Shown here piece by piece: positions 25,691-33,478 of a stretch of DNA of 51,178 bases; positions within the stretch are counted from its first letter, which is position 1; each line of letters opens with the position of its first letter. The stretch covers positions 1 through 51,178 of IMG/VR virus record IMGVR_UViG_3300033182_000624; one strand, 5' to 3'. Source of the DNA: a virus. The position numbers and the translations under genes are program-made. The notes under the pieces are model-generated. The model had not been told where the DNA came from and did not search any database. It was given only the letters and a program-made list of their open reading frames with translations.

Positions 25691-25951
25691 TTAGAAACTT
25701 ACGTCACCGATTACATAACCTGAAACGTCACCGTTTGCTAAATTGTCGGCACCTTCAACGATCATGTTAACTGTGTCGCCACTAACTTCACCGATTTTTA
25801 ATGTTGAAAGGTTTAAATTTTGTACTGAGCTAACTAATGCTGTTAAGTCTGTTGCACTGATGTTTCCTGATTGCTGTTGGAAGCTCTTAAGGAATACGTC
25901 CTTACCAATAAACTCCCCTGCTGCCGCCGCTCTTCTATCTGCTTGTGCCAT
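25691..25951 (-). CDS. Small abundant virion-like protein (86 aa)
   Basis: Begins MAQADRRAAAAGEFIGKDVF and continues with a Ser/Gly/Asn/Val-rich beta segment (LNLSTLKIGEVSGDTVNMIV). The N-terminus resembles the neighbouring 81-residue protein. Like that gene it has a private late promoter, a 5' stem-loop, AGGAGA before the ATG, and a strong terminator. Likely an abundant structural protein. Exact role unknown. Confidence 0.7.
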   Translation of the reverse strand: MAQADRRAAAAGEFIGKDVFLKSFQQQSGNISATDLTALVSSVQNLNLSTLKIGEVSGDTVNMIVEGADNLANGDVSGYVIGDVSF

Positions 25952-25971
25952 TTTATTCTCCTAATATTTAC

Positions 25972-25987
25972 GAACGTTTATACGTTC
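25972..25987 (-). other. 5'-leader stem-loop before 86-aa protein
   Basis: Perfect 6-bp stem (GAACGT/ACGTTC) with an ATAA loop, about three bases after the predicted late start site. Confidence 0.65.
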
Positions 25988-25995
25988 TATACATT

Positions 25996-26003
25996 TATTT
26001 ATC
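25996..26003 (-). promoter_or_regulatory. Late promoter for 86-aa protein
   Basis: GATAAATA; its first bases overlap the TGA stop of the upstream gene. Confidence 0.7.
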
Positions 26004-26547
26004 ATCTAGTGCGATTAGATTTGCCTTTTAAACTCGGCATACTAGAACTTTGCCCTTTTTTGAACCCTCTTTTTAACTTATCAGCAAAACCACTAAGTTC
26101 ACTTGCACCTGGTATAGTGCTTTTAGCAACATCGCCTGCTTTTTTAAGAGCGGTTTTAATACCTATAGGGTCGTCTGCAGGATCAGTAGTTCTCAAATGG
26201 CCATGAGAAGTATCATTCCAACCAGCGGAACGTGTAACCATCACAGTGTCAGCACCTTTATTAAATTTTGTTACGTCTGATTGTCCTGTGTTACGTTTAG
26301 TATTTCTGCTATTGTTGTCTTTAGGACCATTTTCTAATTCAGGATAAAGTTCTTGCATGGCAAGATGAACTGCCCTTCCTTTTGTAACTTTAGTTTTATT
26401 GTAATAAGGCTTTGCTCGCTGTACTACAAGATTTACATCAACTGATCTATAATAAGGATCGCGATTAGGATGGCCAATAGTATCAAGAACTTCTTGACGA
26501 AGATCTTCGTCTGCACTTTCTACTAAAATTATTTCGTTAATTTTCAT
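26002..26547 (-). CDS. Tagged putative internal head protein (181 aa)
   Basis: The start at 26547 gives MKINEIILVESADEDLRQEV: the tag with an L-V-E site. ATG overlaps the stop of the upstream gene (ATGA). The body is basic and probably partly disordered, with repeated Lys/Asn/Thr stretches (KDNNSRNTKRNTGQSDVTKF) and a basic tail (KLKRGFKKGQSSSMPSLKGK). There is no recognised domain. Composition and tag fit a DNA-associated, head-packaged protein. Confidence 0.65.
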   Translation of the reverse strand: MKINEIILVESADEDLRQEVLDTIGHPNRDPYYRSVDVNLVVQRAKPYYNKTKVTKGRAVHLAMQELYPELENGPKDNNSRNTKRNTGQSDVTKFNKGADTVMVTRSAGWNDTSHGHLRTTDPADDPIGIKTALKKAGDVAKSTIPGASELSGFADKLKRGFKKGQSSSMPSLKGKSNRTR

Positions 26548-27347
26548 GCTTGTTTTTTCCTGCCGCTGGCCCAATATCCTGCTACTGCACCAATGCCAGT
26601 GCCTGCTTTTTTATATTTATTGACATTTCCGCCGGTTTTTTGTGCAATCTTTTTACCAGCATATCTACCTGCAACTGCGCCTGCCGCAGTGCCTACTGCT
26701 CTTTTTGTGAAACTTGTTCTTGGTTCTTTGTAATCAGATTTTGTAACATGTCCTCGATACTTCACCATGGTGTTTAAAGGACTCATTAGTTCGCTACCTT
26801 TGGCAATTCTTCTAATTTCCTGAACAATTTTTGTAATTACTGTTTGTTTGCTAGCAAATCGCAAGTTGCCCCAATCAGTAATGTATCTTCTCCAACGTAA
26901 ATATCTACCATCTTTAATTTTTAGTTGTCGTTCTAACCGCATATAGTAAGTTAATGCTTCATTTTTTGCATCATTTGCACTTGCTAACTTTCTCATCCAA
27001 AGTATATGCTGTTGAGTATTAAAATTTAATGATTCTAAAAATCTTTTGCTTGCGCCGTGGTTCTGATATCTTAAATGTTTGTTGCTAGGATTGTTTATAG
27101 CATAACAAAGTACATAAAGATCAGTTGCATGTGTTCTAAACAGTGTATACGAGCCATATCCCATGGTTCTCTTTGCGTATGCACTTGCATAATCGTGTTG
27201 TTTATCATCTTGCAACATTAAATACAGAACTAAAGTATTGAGATATGCTAAATCTGCAATGTCTCTGCCATTTATATTTCTAAATTGTGCTGAAGTTCTG
27301 TATAATCTAGATTCGCAAAGGTCTTGATTAATAAGTTGCAGTTCCAT
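26544..27347 (-). CDS. Putative internal protein with glycine-zipper C-terminus
   Basis: About 267 residues. Start at 27347 (MELQLINQDLCESRLYR) follows GGAG; the longer frame overlaps the upstream gene. The N-terminus is tag-like (D-L-C-E), comparable to the MEL... start of T4 Alt. The centre is a basic, aromatic helical domain (YYMRLERQLKIKDGRYLRWR). The last 60 residues contain two glycine-zipper segments (RAVGTAAGAVAGRYAG, AGTGIGAVAGYWASG) flanked by Lys/Arg, a pattern of membrane-inserting helices. A role in membrane passage during DNA delivery is inference. Confidence 0.62.
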   Translation of the reverse strand: MELQLINQDLCESRLYRTSAQFRNINGRDIADLAYLNTLVLYLMLQDDKQHDYASAYAKRTMGYGSYTLFRTHATDLYVLCYAINNPSNKHLRYQNHGASKRFLESLNFNTQQHILWMRKLASANDAKNEALTYYMRLERQLKIKDGRYLRWRRYITDWGNLRFASKQTVITKIVQEIRRIAKGSELMSPLNTMVKYRGHVTKSDYKEPRTSFTKRAVGTAAGAVAGRYAGKKIAQKTGGNVNKYKKAGTGIGAVAGYWASGRKKQA

Positions 27348-27348
27348 G

Positions 27349-28653
27349 TTATGCTCCTGGGTTGCCCTTGCCAAAATTATGCTTGCTAAAATCTAATCTA
27401 TCGACCAATTTAATAGCATTGCCCATTCTGTCTACAGCAACAAAACCTTCTTCGCCGGTTACTTCGTAATCTCCGTTGTCGCCTACTACAAATGTAGGTA
27501 TTTTTTGTAATGCTCCTAATTTTCTCAGCAAAACAAGTTTAGATTCTATAATTTTTAAGTATAAATCATACACAGCAACAATACTCGGAATGTGTTCTTT
27601 GATGAATTTTACACCTTGAACCATTGCTTCTGTTTTACGATCTTTTGTTGCTTGTGTTTTTACTTTGTCAATTTCTTTTTGCATATAATTGATATATTTT
27701 TGAACAAACCCTTGTGCAAATTTAGTAGGATTTTGTTCAAACTCGCCTACTGTTTTAATATTTGCATTTACATGTGCTTTGAGTTGTTGTAAAAATTCTT
27801 TACCAATTAATTCGTTGCCTTTTTCTAACCAACTAAAAGTTTTAGAGTCAATGCTTTTTAAATAAGCATCTGCTTGTTTAATTGATTGTAGTACATCATT
27901 GCTTTCTTGTTTTGTTAGTGTTACTGTACCACTAACATCTCTGATAGTTGCATCTGTATGCCACACACCTTTTGCTTGCCCTAATACACTGCTATCGAAT
28001 CCAAACTTTGCTGTGGTATCTGCTAGTGTTTGTCCGCCAGTGTATTCTGTATGAAACACTATTCCTAAGTCAGAACTTAATATTTGTTTCGCTAAATCAC
28101 TTTGTGCAGGAACAGCATAAATAATAGTGTTAGGATTAAATGTTATATATTCTTCACCTGAAATATTAGCAGTTTTAAAATCTTCCTTGCTGGCCCAAAG
28201 CAAATCGCCTTGAGCAACTGTGTTCCAATTTAATTTACTAAGAGCTCTAAGAGCTAATTTTAATTTGTTTCTTAAACTACTAGCATCTTTATCACCTTGA
28301 TCAGCATGATTGATGTCAATGTCTTTTTCAGTAAAATTAAGTTTAGGTTTTTTTGCAAACACACCTTTAGTGCCAACAAAAAATTTGCCGGATTGAGGAT
28401 CACGCCCCGCAATAATAGCAGGTCTGCCGTCCCATTTAGTTGTCATGCTAACTGGTGCTTTTGAGTTACCTTCTAGCATTTGATGTAAACTATACAAATA
28501 GTCTATTGCTTCTTTTGCTCCCGGATAGCCTTTGTTAAAAATGTTATCTTCTAAATGTTCTAAGTGAGTGTTTTTGCCTTCTTTGGCTTCCGATAATACA
28601 CTTTCTGAAAGTAGTTGGGTAATAAGTGGTTTAGAAATTTCTAAAAATTTCAC
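27349..28653 (-). CDS. DUF6267-like covalent nucleotidyltransferase (ligase-like), tagged
   Basis: A 434-residue protein with a GTG start at 28653 after AGGAG. The N-terminus (MKFLEISKPLITQLLSESVL) is tag-like with L-S-E sites. TTKWDGRPAI contains the K-x-D-G motif of DNA/RNA ligases and capping enzymes, with Lys73 as candidate adenylylated residue. TVAQGDLLW resembles motif III; EEGFVAVDRMGNAIKLVDRL near the C-terminus (401-420) gives the E-G-x-V and K-L motifs IV and V. It is more divergent than T4 Rnl1/Rnl2 or gp30. Substrate (DNA, RNA or other) is unknown. It sits among head-tagged proteins, not with replication genes. Confidence 0.75.
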   Translation of the reverse strand: MKFLEISKPLITQLLSESVLSEAKEGKNTHLEHLEDNIFNKGYPGAKEAIDYLYSLHQMLEGNSKAPVSMTTKWDGRPAIIAGRDPQSGKFFVGTKGVFAKKPKLNFTEKDIDINHADQGDKDASSLRNKLKLALRALSKLNWNTVAQGDLLWASKEDFKTANISGEEYITFNPNTIIYAVPAQSDLAKQILSSDLGIVFHTEYTGGQTLADTTAKFGFDSSVLGQAKGVWHTDATIRDVSGTVTLTKQESNDVLQSIKQADAYLKSIDSKTFSWLEKGNELIGKEFLQQLKAHVNANIKTVGEFEQNPTKFAQGFVQKYINYMQKEIDKVKTQATKDRKTEAMVQGVKFIKEHIPSIVAVYDLYLKIIESKLVLLRKLGALQKIPTFVVGDNGDYEVTGEEGFVAVDRMGNAIKLVDRLDFSKHNFGKGNPGA

Positions 28654-28654
28654 A

Positions 28655-29467
28655 TTAAACTCCTGCTAATACTTTGTATTCAAATAACTCTAAATCTTTT
28701 TTAGGAATCAAAACAACATCTGATTGTGATTCTGAAATAAGGACTTTATAACCTAGTTGTTCCCAAGTAATACCAGCATATTCTAATACTCTATTCACAT
28801 GTTCAAATGATTCTCTGCTCATACTTCTTGCCACTTTAAAAAGTTGTTGATAAGCAGGACTTTGTTTGTCCATTTTAGTTCTTTTTAACATAGCAGGCAA
28901 TGTTGCGGCATAAGTGCTAATATCTATATTTTGAGATTTCATTCTAGATAACTCATCTACAAATTTTTGTGCGGCTTGCTCGTCGCCTCCCATAACTGCT
29001 TTTTGTAAATAACCTAAATCTGTTTTTGCAACATTAGATACTGCTTTCTTATCTGTTGGTGTTCTACCTTGCTGATTATCGTATCTAGTGCCTCTAGCAG
29101 AGCTTCTCATGTCTGAAGTATCTAATGCTCGTTCTCTGCCTAAAACATAATCTGCTACTAGGTGTGCAACATTTGCATTTTTAATATCTATTAAAAGTTC
29201 GTCGACATGTGGTAAGCCTAATTGTGCTGTAGCACCACGATCTGCTATCTGTCCGTTATTAGGTGCACCTGGATTGTCAACTATCCATTGTGCCCCCATC
29301 CAAATATAATTTACATTTCCAAGTTTTTTTGATAACCCTGCATTAGTGCCTTTTTTTCTACTAGGATCTACAGGGCCATCTTTGGCAGGATTTGCTCCAA
29401 CTGTTATGCCGTATGGTACTTTAACTTGTTTGGGTTCTGCTTCGTTAAAAAGTTCGTTTAGTTTCAT
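28655..29467 (-). CDS. Tagged putative internal head protein (270 aa)
   Basis: Begins MKLNELFNEAEPKQVKVPYG, close in form to T4 Alt's start (MELITELFDE). The N-terminal third has segments around YIWMGAQWIVDNPG; residues 90-200 are helical (NANVAHLVADYVLGRERALD). The C-terminal part ends with two strands (DVVLIPKKDLELFEYKVLAG). GGAGG precedes the ATG. No known family is recognised. It is grouped with tagged genes on both sides. Confidence 0.65.
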   Translation of the reverse strand: MKLNELFNEAEPKQVKVPYGITVGANPAKDGPVDPSRKKGTNAGLSKKLGNVNYIWMGAQWIVDNPGAPNNGQIADRGATAQLGLPHVDELLIDIKNANVAHLVADYVLGRERALDTSDMRSSARGTRYDNQQGRTPTDKKAVSNVAKTDLGYLQKAVMGGDEQAAQKFVDELSRMKSQNIDISTYAATLPAMLKRTKMDKQSPAYQQLFKVARSMSRESFEHVNRVLEYAGITWEQLGYKVLISESQSDVVLIPKKDLELFEYKVLAGV

Positions 29468-29469
29468 AA

Positions 29470-29979
29470 TTAAGCACCTCCTCTAACTAGTTGTACATTA
29501 TCTGCACCTCGTTTAGAGGTGTCAATTTGACCTAATTTATCAATAAGATAATTTTTTTCTTGTTTAGTTAAATTATCTACTTGTGCTTTGATTTCTATTG
29601 GAAGTTCGGAGTGTTGAGGACCTTGTACTTGTGGTTTACCTCCTGCTAACGCACCGCCTAGTGCGGCGCCTGCAATACCAGCAATTTTTTTACCAATACT
29701 AGCATCTTTATCGCCTCTGGTAGCCTGAGCCATACCTTGTGTTTTACCACTAAAATAATCTTTAGTACGTTGTACTATGCCAGGTTTCTTAGGAGTAGAT
29801 CCATCAACATTATAACCATGCTGTTGTGCTAGTTGTTGTGCCAGTAGTCCGGTAGCAACTTGACCATTTTTATTAGTCCAACTGTTTGTTGCGGCTGTGT
29901 ATGTATACACATTGCCGTTTTTGTCTTTTGCAGTTGCCTTATCTGCTATTTGTTCAACAATAACATCATTAATCTTCAT
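29470..29979 (-). CDS. Tagged protein with Gly/Ala-zipper segment (169 aa)
   Basis: Begins MKINDVIVEQIADKATAKDK (tag with I-V-E). A short WW-like segment (NGNVYTYTAATNSWTNKNG) is followed by a Gln-rich helix (LLAQQLAQQHGYNVDG). A glycine/alanine zipper follows at about 95-115 (GKKIAGIAGAALGGALAGGK), typical of helices that pack in membranes. The tail is a charged helix. No enzyme motif. Likely part of the packaged protein set. Confidence 0.63.
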   Translation of the reverse strand: MKINDVIVEQIADKATAKDKNGNVYTYTAATNSWTNKNGQVATGLLAQQLAQQHGYNVDGSTPKKPGIVQRTKDYFSGKTQGMAQATRGDKDASIGKKIAGIAGAALGGALAGGKPQVQGPQHSELPIEIKAQVDNLTKQEKNYLIDKLGQIDTSKRGADNVQLVRGGA

Positions 29980-30235
29980 CTTGTTCTCTCTGGGCTTCCT
30001 TGATAACTTTCTTAATGCCTCTGGAGAACTTCGATGGGTCTTTTGCTTTAATGCTGTTTACTAACCTATTTGTTAGATCTTTAGCCGTTGCTTCGTTGTA
30101 AGCAGACTCAATACGTTCGATCAAATGAATAGCACTGTTGATAACATGGTCGCCCCTATTCTCAACTAAGTGGTCTCTATCTCTATCTATCGATATTTGA
30201 TTGAGTTCTTCTAATATACTTCTTGTTTTACGCAC
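29969..30235 (-). CDS. Small conserved-type phage protein (88 aa)
   Basis: Starts with a GTG at 30235 after GGAGAG: MRKTRSILEELNQISIDRDR. Helical and strongly charged throughout, ending KEAQREQDED, with an I-L-E site near the N-terminus resembling the block's tag. It overlaps the next gene by 11 bases. It is the first gene of the tagged operon and carries the late promoter at 30257-30264. Function unknown. Confidence 0.6.
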   Translation of the reverse strand: MRKTRSILEELNQISIDRDRDHLVENRGDHVINSAIHLIERIESAYNEATAKDLTNRLVNSIKAKDPSKFSRGIKKVIKEAQREQDED

Positions 30236-30256
30236 AAGCTCTCCGTTGTTTACTAC

Positions 30257-30264
30257 TATTTATC
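30257..30264 (-). promoter_or_regulatory. Late promoter at the head of the tagged-gene operon
   Basis: GATAAATA directly after the helicase stop, 21 bases upstream of the GTG at 30235. It separates the late block from the replication block. Confidence 0.7.
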
Positions 30265-30265
30265 A

Positions 30266-31648
30266 TTACAAGTCGTTCTTTTTCAAGAACTCACGCATGT
30301 TCATTGCTTGAGAGATAGTATCTTGAGCTTCTGGTTGTTCTGCTTTGATACTGCCTGTACGTTTTAATTGATCGACAAGACTGCCAGTTGTAATTGTCAT
30401 TGCGTCTTCGTCTCCTTCTTCTAAATCCACAATACGCAGTGTATCCGGATCAAATTTTAGGTCTACTTTTGTTCCTACACCACTACTGGAACGTGTTTTC
30501 ATAAATTGTATTTGATATCTGCCTTTTTCTCGCATAGCATTACTGGTAAAAATGCCTACAACATTATCTGCTGTTTGTATTTTACTTAAACCACCTGCAA
30601 TGTGATGATGATCAAATTCAATTTCTTCTACTGCCGCTCTGTTTAACTGCGAAGCAGTTACACAAAGTAAATCTCTTTCTACTGCTAGATTACGAATTTC
30701 TTCAGAAACATATTTGTCTTTGATAAACAGATCGCTACCACTAACTTTTGTACTGATTGGCATCATAAGATCTAAGTAGTCAACTAACAATGCATCAACT
30801 TTTTCACCGCTTTGTATTTCATATTCTCGTAAAAATACACGCAAGTCATTCGCATTAATACCATTAGGCATTTGCTTAACACGCAATTTACCTGCACCTT
30901 TTGCTTTCATTCGAACTTTGAGGTCAACATCTTCCATGTTTTTCATAATTTCTTTAGTACCAAAGCCACTTACCATTGCATCTAGACGCATACTGATAAG
31001 TTGTTCACTAAGTTCTAAACTAACATAAACAACATTAAGTCCTGCTAACACCCAATTGACAGCAAAGTTTTGCAAAAACAAACTTTTACCTGCGCCTGAT
31101 CCACCTGCGAAGATTGTGATTTCGCCTCTGTTCAGTCCACCGTAAAGTTTGTGATCTATTGCTTTCCATCCGGTGCTTATTGCTCCTGCTTGGTCTTTTA
31201 TCCATTGTAGTCGTTCTTTGGGATTTTCAAAATAATCTAAGCCTAAGTCCTTTACAAGTCCAACTTGACTTGCATCTTTGATCTTGTTTTCTACTGTACC
31301 ATAGTCTTGTTTTTCTAACAAGTCCGTACTTTCAATAATTGCTTGCTCTAATGCTTTGTGTCTGCAAAATGTTTCAAACTCTGCTAAGAACCAGTTGTGG
31401 TGATCAACTGTTACGTTGGGTATAGGCTCTAATTCTATTCCTGCCGCGGCACTCACTTGTTCTGGTGTAGGTATACTGTTATATTTTTCGCTGTGGCTTT
31501 GAAAAAGTTCTACAGCATTTCTATACTTTGAATTAAAAAATGATGGCTTAACAATACTTTGACATCTAGCAAATAGGTCTTTATCGCTTAATAAAAACCT
31601 TAAAAATAATTCTTGTACTTCTTCTGTATATTGTTTTATATCGCTCAT
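30266..31648 (-). CDS. 41: Replicative DNA helicase, DnaB/T4 gp41-like
   Basis: A 460-residue hexameric-type helicase that unwinds the lagging-strand template ahead of the fork with the primase. The N-terminal DnaB-like helical domain is followed by a RecA-type core with Walker A (FAGGSGAGKSLFL), Walker B (DALLVDYLDLM), and the Gln motif (LCVTASQLNRAAVEE). The C-terminus is acidic then helical (SQAMNMREFLKKNDL). Length matches T4 gp41 (475). GAGA precedes the ATG, and it overlaps the SGNH-like gene by four bases. Primase is encoded two genes upstream. Confidence 0.93.
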   Translation of the reverse strand: MSDIKQYTEEVQELFLRFLLSDKDLFARCQSIVKPSFFNSKYRNAVELFQSHSEKYNSIPTPEQVSAAAGIELEPIPNVTVDHHNWFLAEFETFCRHKALEQAIIESTDLLEKQDYGTVENKIKDASQVGLVKDLGLDYFENPKERLQWIKDQAGAISTGWKAIDHKLYGGLNRGEITIFAGGSGAGKSLFLQNFAVNWVLAGLNVVYVSLELSEQLISMRLDAMVSGFGTKEIMKNMEDVDLKVRMKAKGAGKLRVKQMPNGINANDLRVFLREYEIQSGEKVDALLVDYLDLMMPISTKVSGSDLFIKDKYVSEEIRNLAVERDLLCVTASQLNRAAVEEIEFDHHHIAGGLSKIQTADNVVGIFTSNAMREKGRYQIQFMKTRSSSGVGTKVDLKFDPDTLRIVDLEEGDEDAMTITTGSLVDQLKRTGSIKAEQPEAQDTISQAMNMREFLKKNDL

Positions 31649-32466
31649 AAAATTTCTCTTGATCTTAGCTCATTAATTATATATCTTGCAAATACCTTAT
31701 GACCTTCCACATTTGGGTGTGCATCATCTTTACTTTCTGTTAAATTTTTACACACTACTGACATTGGTTGAAAGCACCGAAACTCTAAATTAGACATACA
31801 ATCTAAAATATTAAAATGTACTTTTGCATCTTTACTAGATAACCCTGCAGGATAATGTTTATTTAAATTTTTATTTTGCAGATACTCTATAGGTTTTTGT
31901 ATGTACTCTTTTAAAAATTTATGTAAAATTTCCGGGTTGTTACTAATTGATAAACTGGTATAAAAAACTTTAGCATTTAACTTTTTCATTGCAATATCAA
32001 ATGCAACCAATCTCATAAAAAATTCTAAATATTTTGTATTTTGTGTTAATTGCAAATATTCTAGTTCTCTTCTACCTTTTGACAGATTGTCATAATATTC
32101 TTTATCGATCGAAGGGTCATTCCATGATTTATCATCGAACATCAATTGTTCAGAAATAACACCAACCCAACACTTGTCATCTTCAGAATACCATTCCGAT
32201 CTATACACATTTGTTAATTGTAAAATAAAAATATGATTATCTAAATTATCCTGCTGAACAGCATACTCAAGTGTTCTACGAAAAATTCTATTATTACTTC
32301 CTCCGCACCAGCCTTCATTGATAACTTTGTCAAAATAATCCTCTAAATTTCTAGGCCATGCCCATGGAGCATCTTTTTTAATATCATGTACTTTATCTTC
32401 TGCTACCTCTAAGGTGTGGTCTTTATGTCCTTGTGTAAAACTACATCCGTTAGTATACAATATCAT
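31645..32466 (-). CDS. SGNH-hydrolase-like protein
   Basis: A 273-residue protein. The block I motif is in LYTNGCSFTQG, where Ser is the candidate nucleophile (G-C-S rather than G-D-S); the C-terminal block V is DDAHPNVEGHKVFA, giving the D-x-x-H dyad. The middle resembles block III (GGSNNRIFRR). SGNH enzymes hydrolyse esters on lipids or glycans. It overlaps both the helicase and primase genes by four bases, an odd place for a lipid or glycan enzyme. No signal peptide, so it acts in the cytoplasm. Similar orphan SGNH-like proteins are common in marine T4-like phages. Confidence 0.72.
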   Translation of the reverse strand: MILYTNGCSFTQGHKDHTLEVAEDKVHDIKKDAPWAWPRNLEDYFDKVINEGWCGGSNNRIFRRTLEYAVQQDNLDNHIFILQLTNVYRSEWYSEDDKCWVGVISEQLMFDDKSWNDPSIDKEYYDNLSKGRRELEYLQLTQNTKYLEFFMRLVAFDIAMKKLNAKVFYTSLSISNNPEILHKFLKEYIQKPIEYLQNKNLNKHYPAGLSSKDAKVHFNILDCMSNLEFRCFQPMSVVCKNLTESKDDAHPNVEGHKVFARYIINELRSREIL

Positions 32467-33443
32467 AGCATTCTCATTTTAACTTCAGTTTTAATTTTGT
32501 TGTTTGTTGCATTTGTAATAATACTAAACACTGTTGCTAACCTGCCATAACGTTTTACAGCATCTGCGGCATCCTTAATTTCAGGCGACCAATTAGGAAA
32601 ACTAACTTCCCACCCTAACTCTATTGCTTGTAGTATAAGTTCCTTACCTGCTTTATCCCTGTCAGGACAAAGAATAACACGTTTGCCTAGTTTTTCTATA
32701 AGATGTGCTTGCTCAGCACTTACACTATTTCCTTGTACAGCAATACCATCTATTAATATTGCATCAAATACACCTTCAGTGACTATTACAATATCTCTTT
32801 CAGTATCTGTAAATTTATCAACATTAAATACAAAACCTTTTTGCATATTGTGCAAATATTTTGGTGTTGCTTTATCCGGAGGATTTATATGTCGACCTGT
32901 CCAACCGACTAATTCACCGTTGAAAGTAAAAGGGACTACTAGTCTTTGCTTGTATAATTTATCGTCAAAATAAAGCAATGGATATAGACCTAATAATCCC
33001 CTTTCTACTGCATAATTTTTTACAGGATGACTGTCTGGTAGTTCTTCTACATTAAAAACATTTGCAGGTAAATCTACCGTTTTAAATTTTGCTAAATTAT
33101 AAACATAATCTATATTAGCATCATTGGACTCTAATATTTCTGCATTTTTAAGTAGTTCCATCTGTACTGTGTGTATATCAGATGTACTTGCACCAAGTTT
33201 TTTAACTAGGTCTTTATATTTTTTTCCTAATCCAGGACTCAATGACCAACCAGTTGTAAAGTTACAATTAAAACAATGGTAACTGATTTTTGCTCCGTCT
33301 GTAATTACACCACCTCTTTTTCTTTTATCGCTACACATAGGACAGTCCATTGTTGTCCAGCCGCTAGGAGTTTTGCTTGTTTTTACAGGCAAATTTCCGA
33401 GAAGGAGATGATGTACACTTTCAACAAGGTTGTCTATATCCAT
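32463..33443 (-). CDS. 61: DNA primase, T4 gp61/DnaG-type
   Basis: About 326 residues. Zinc-binding motif CPMCSDKRKRGG ... CFNC in the first 60 residues, then a Toprim catalytic region: VIVTEGVFDAILIDG (Glu) and ILCPDRDKAGKEL (D-x-D). Makes RNA primers for the lagging strand with the gp41 helicase. I chose ATG 33443 (MDIDNLVESV): the longer frame begins with a TTG inside the promoter. The -10 hexamer ends seven bases before the ATG and there is no ribosome site, so the early message may be leaderless. Confidence 0.9.
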   Translation of the reverse strand: MDIDNLVESVHHLLLGNLPVKTSKTPSGWTTMDCPMCSDKRKRGGVITDGAKISYHCFNCNFTTGWSLSPGLGKKYKDLVKKLGASTSDIHTVQMELLKNAEILESNDANIDYVYNLAKFKTVDLPANVFNVEELPDSHPVKNYAVERGLLGLYPLLYFDDKLYKQRLVVPFTFNGELVGWTGRHINPPDKATPKYLHNMQKGFVFNVDKFTDTERDIVIVTEGVFDAILIDGIAVQGNSVSAEQAHLIEKLGKRVILCPDRDKAGKELILQAIELGWEVSFPNWSPEIKDAADAVKRYGRLATVFSIITNATNNKIKTEVKMRML

Positions 33444-33449
33444 GTTGTT

Positions 33450-33478
33450 ATTATACGACAAAAATAAAGGATTGTCAA
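33450..33478 (-). promoter_or_regulatory. Consensus sigma-70 promoter for primase
   Basis: -35 TTGACA (33473-33478), 17-bp spacer, -10 TATAAT (33450-33455): both hexamers perfect. The ATG is six bases after the -10. Confidence 0.9.
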
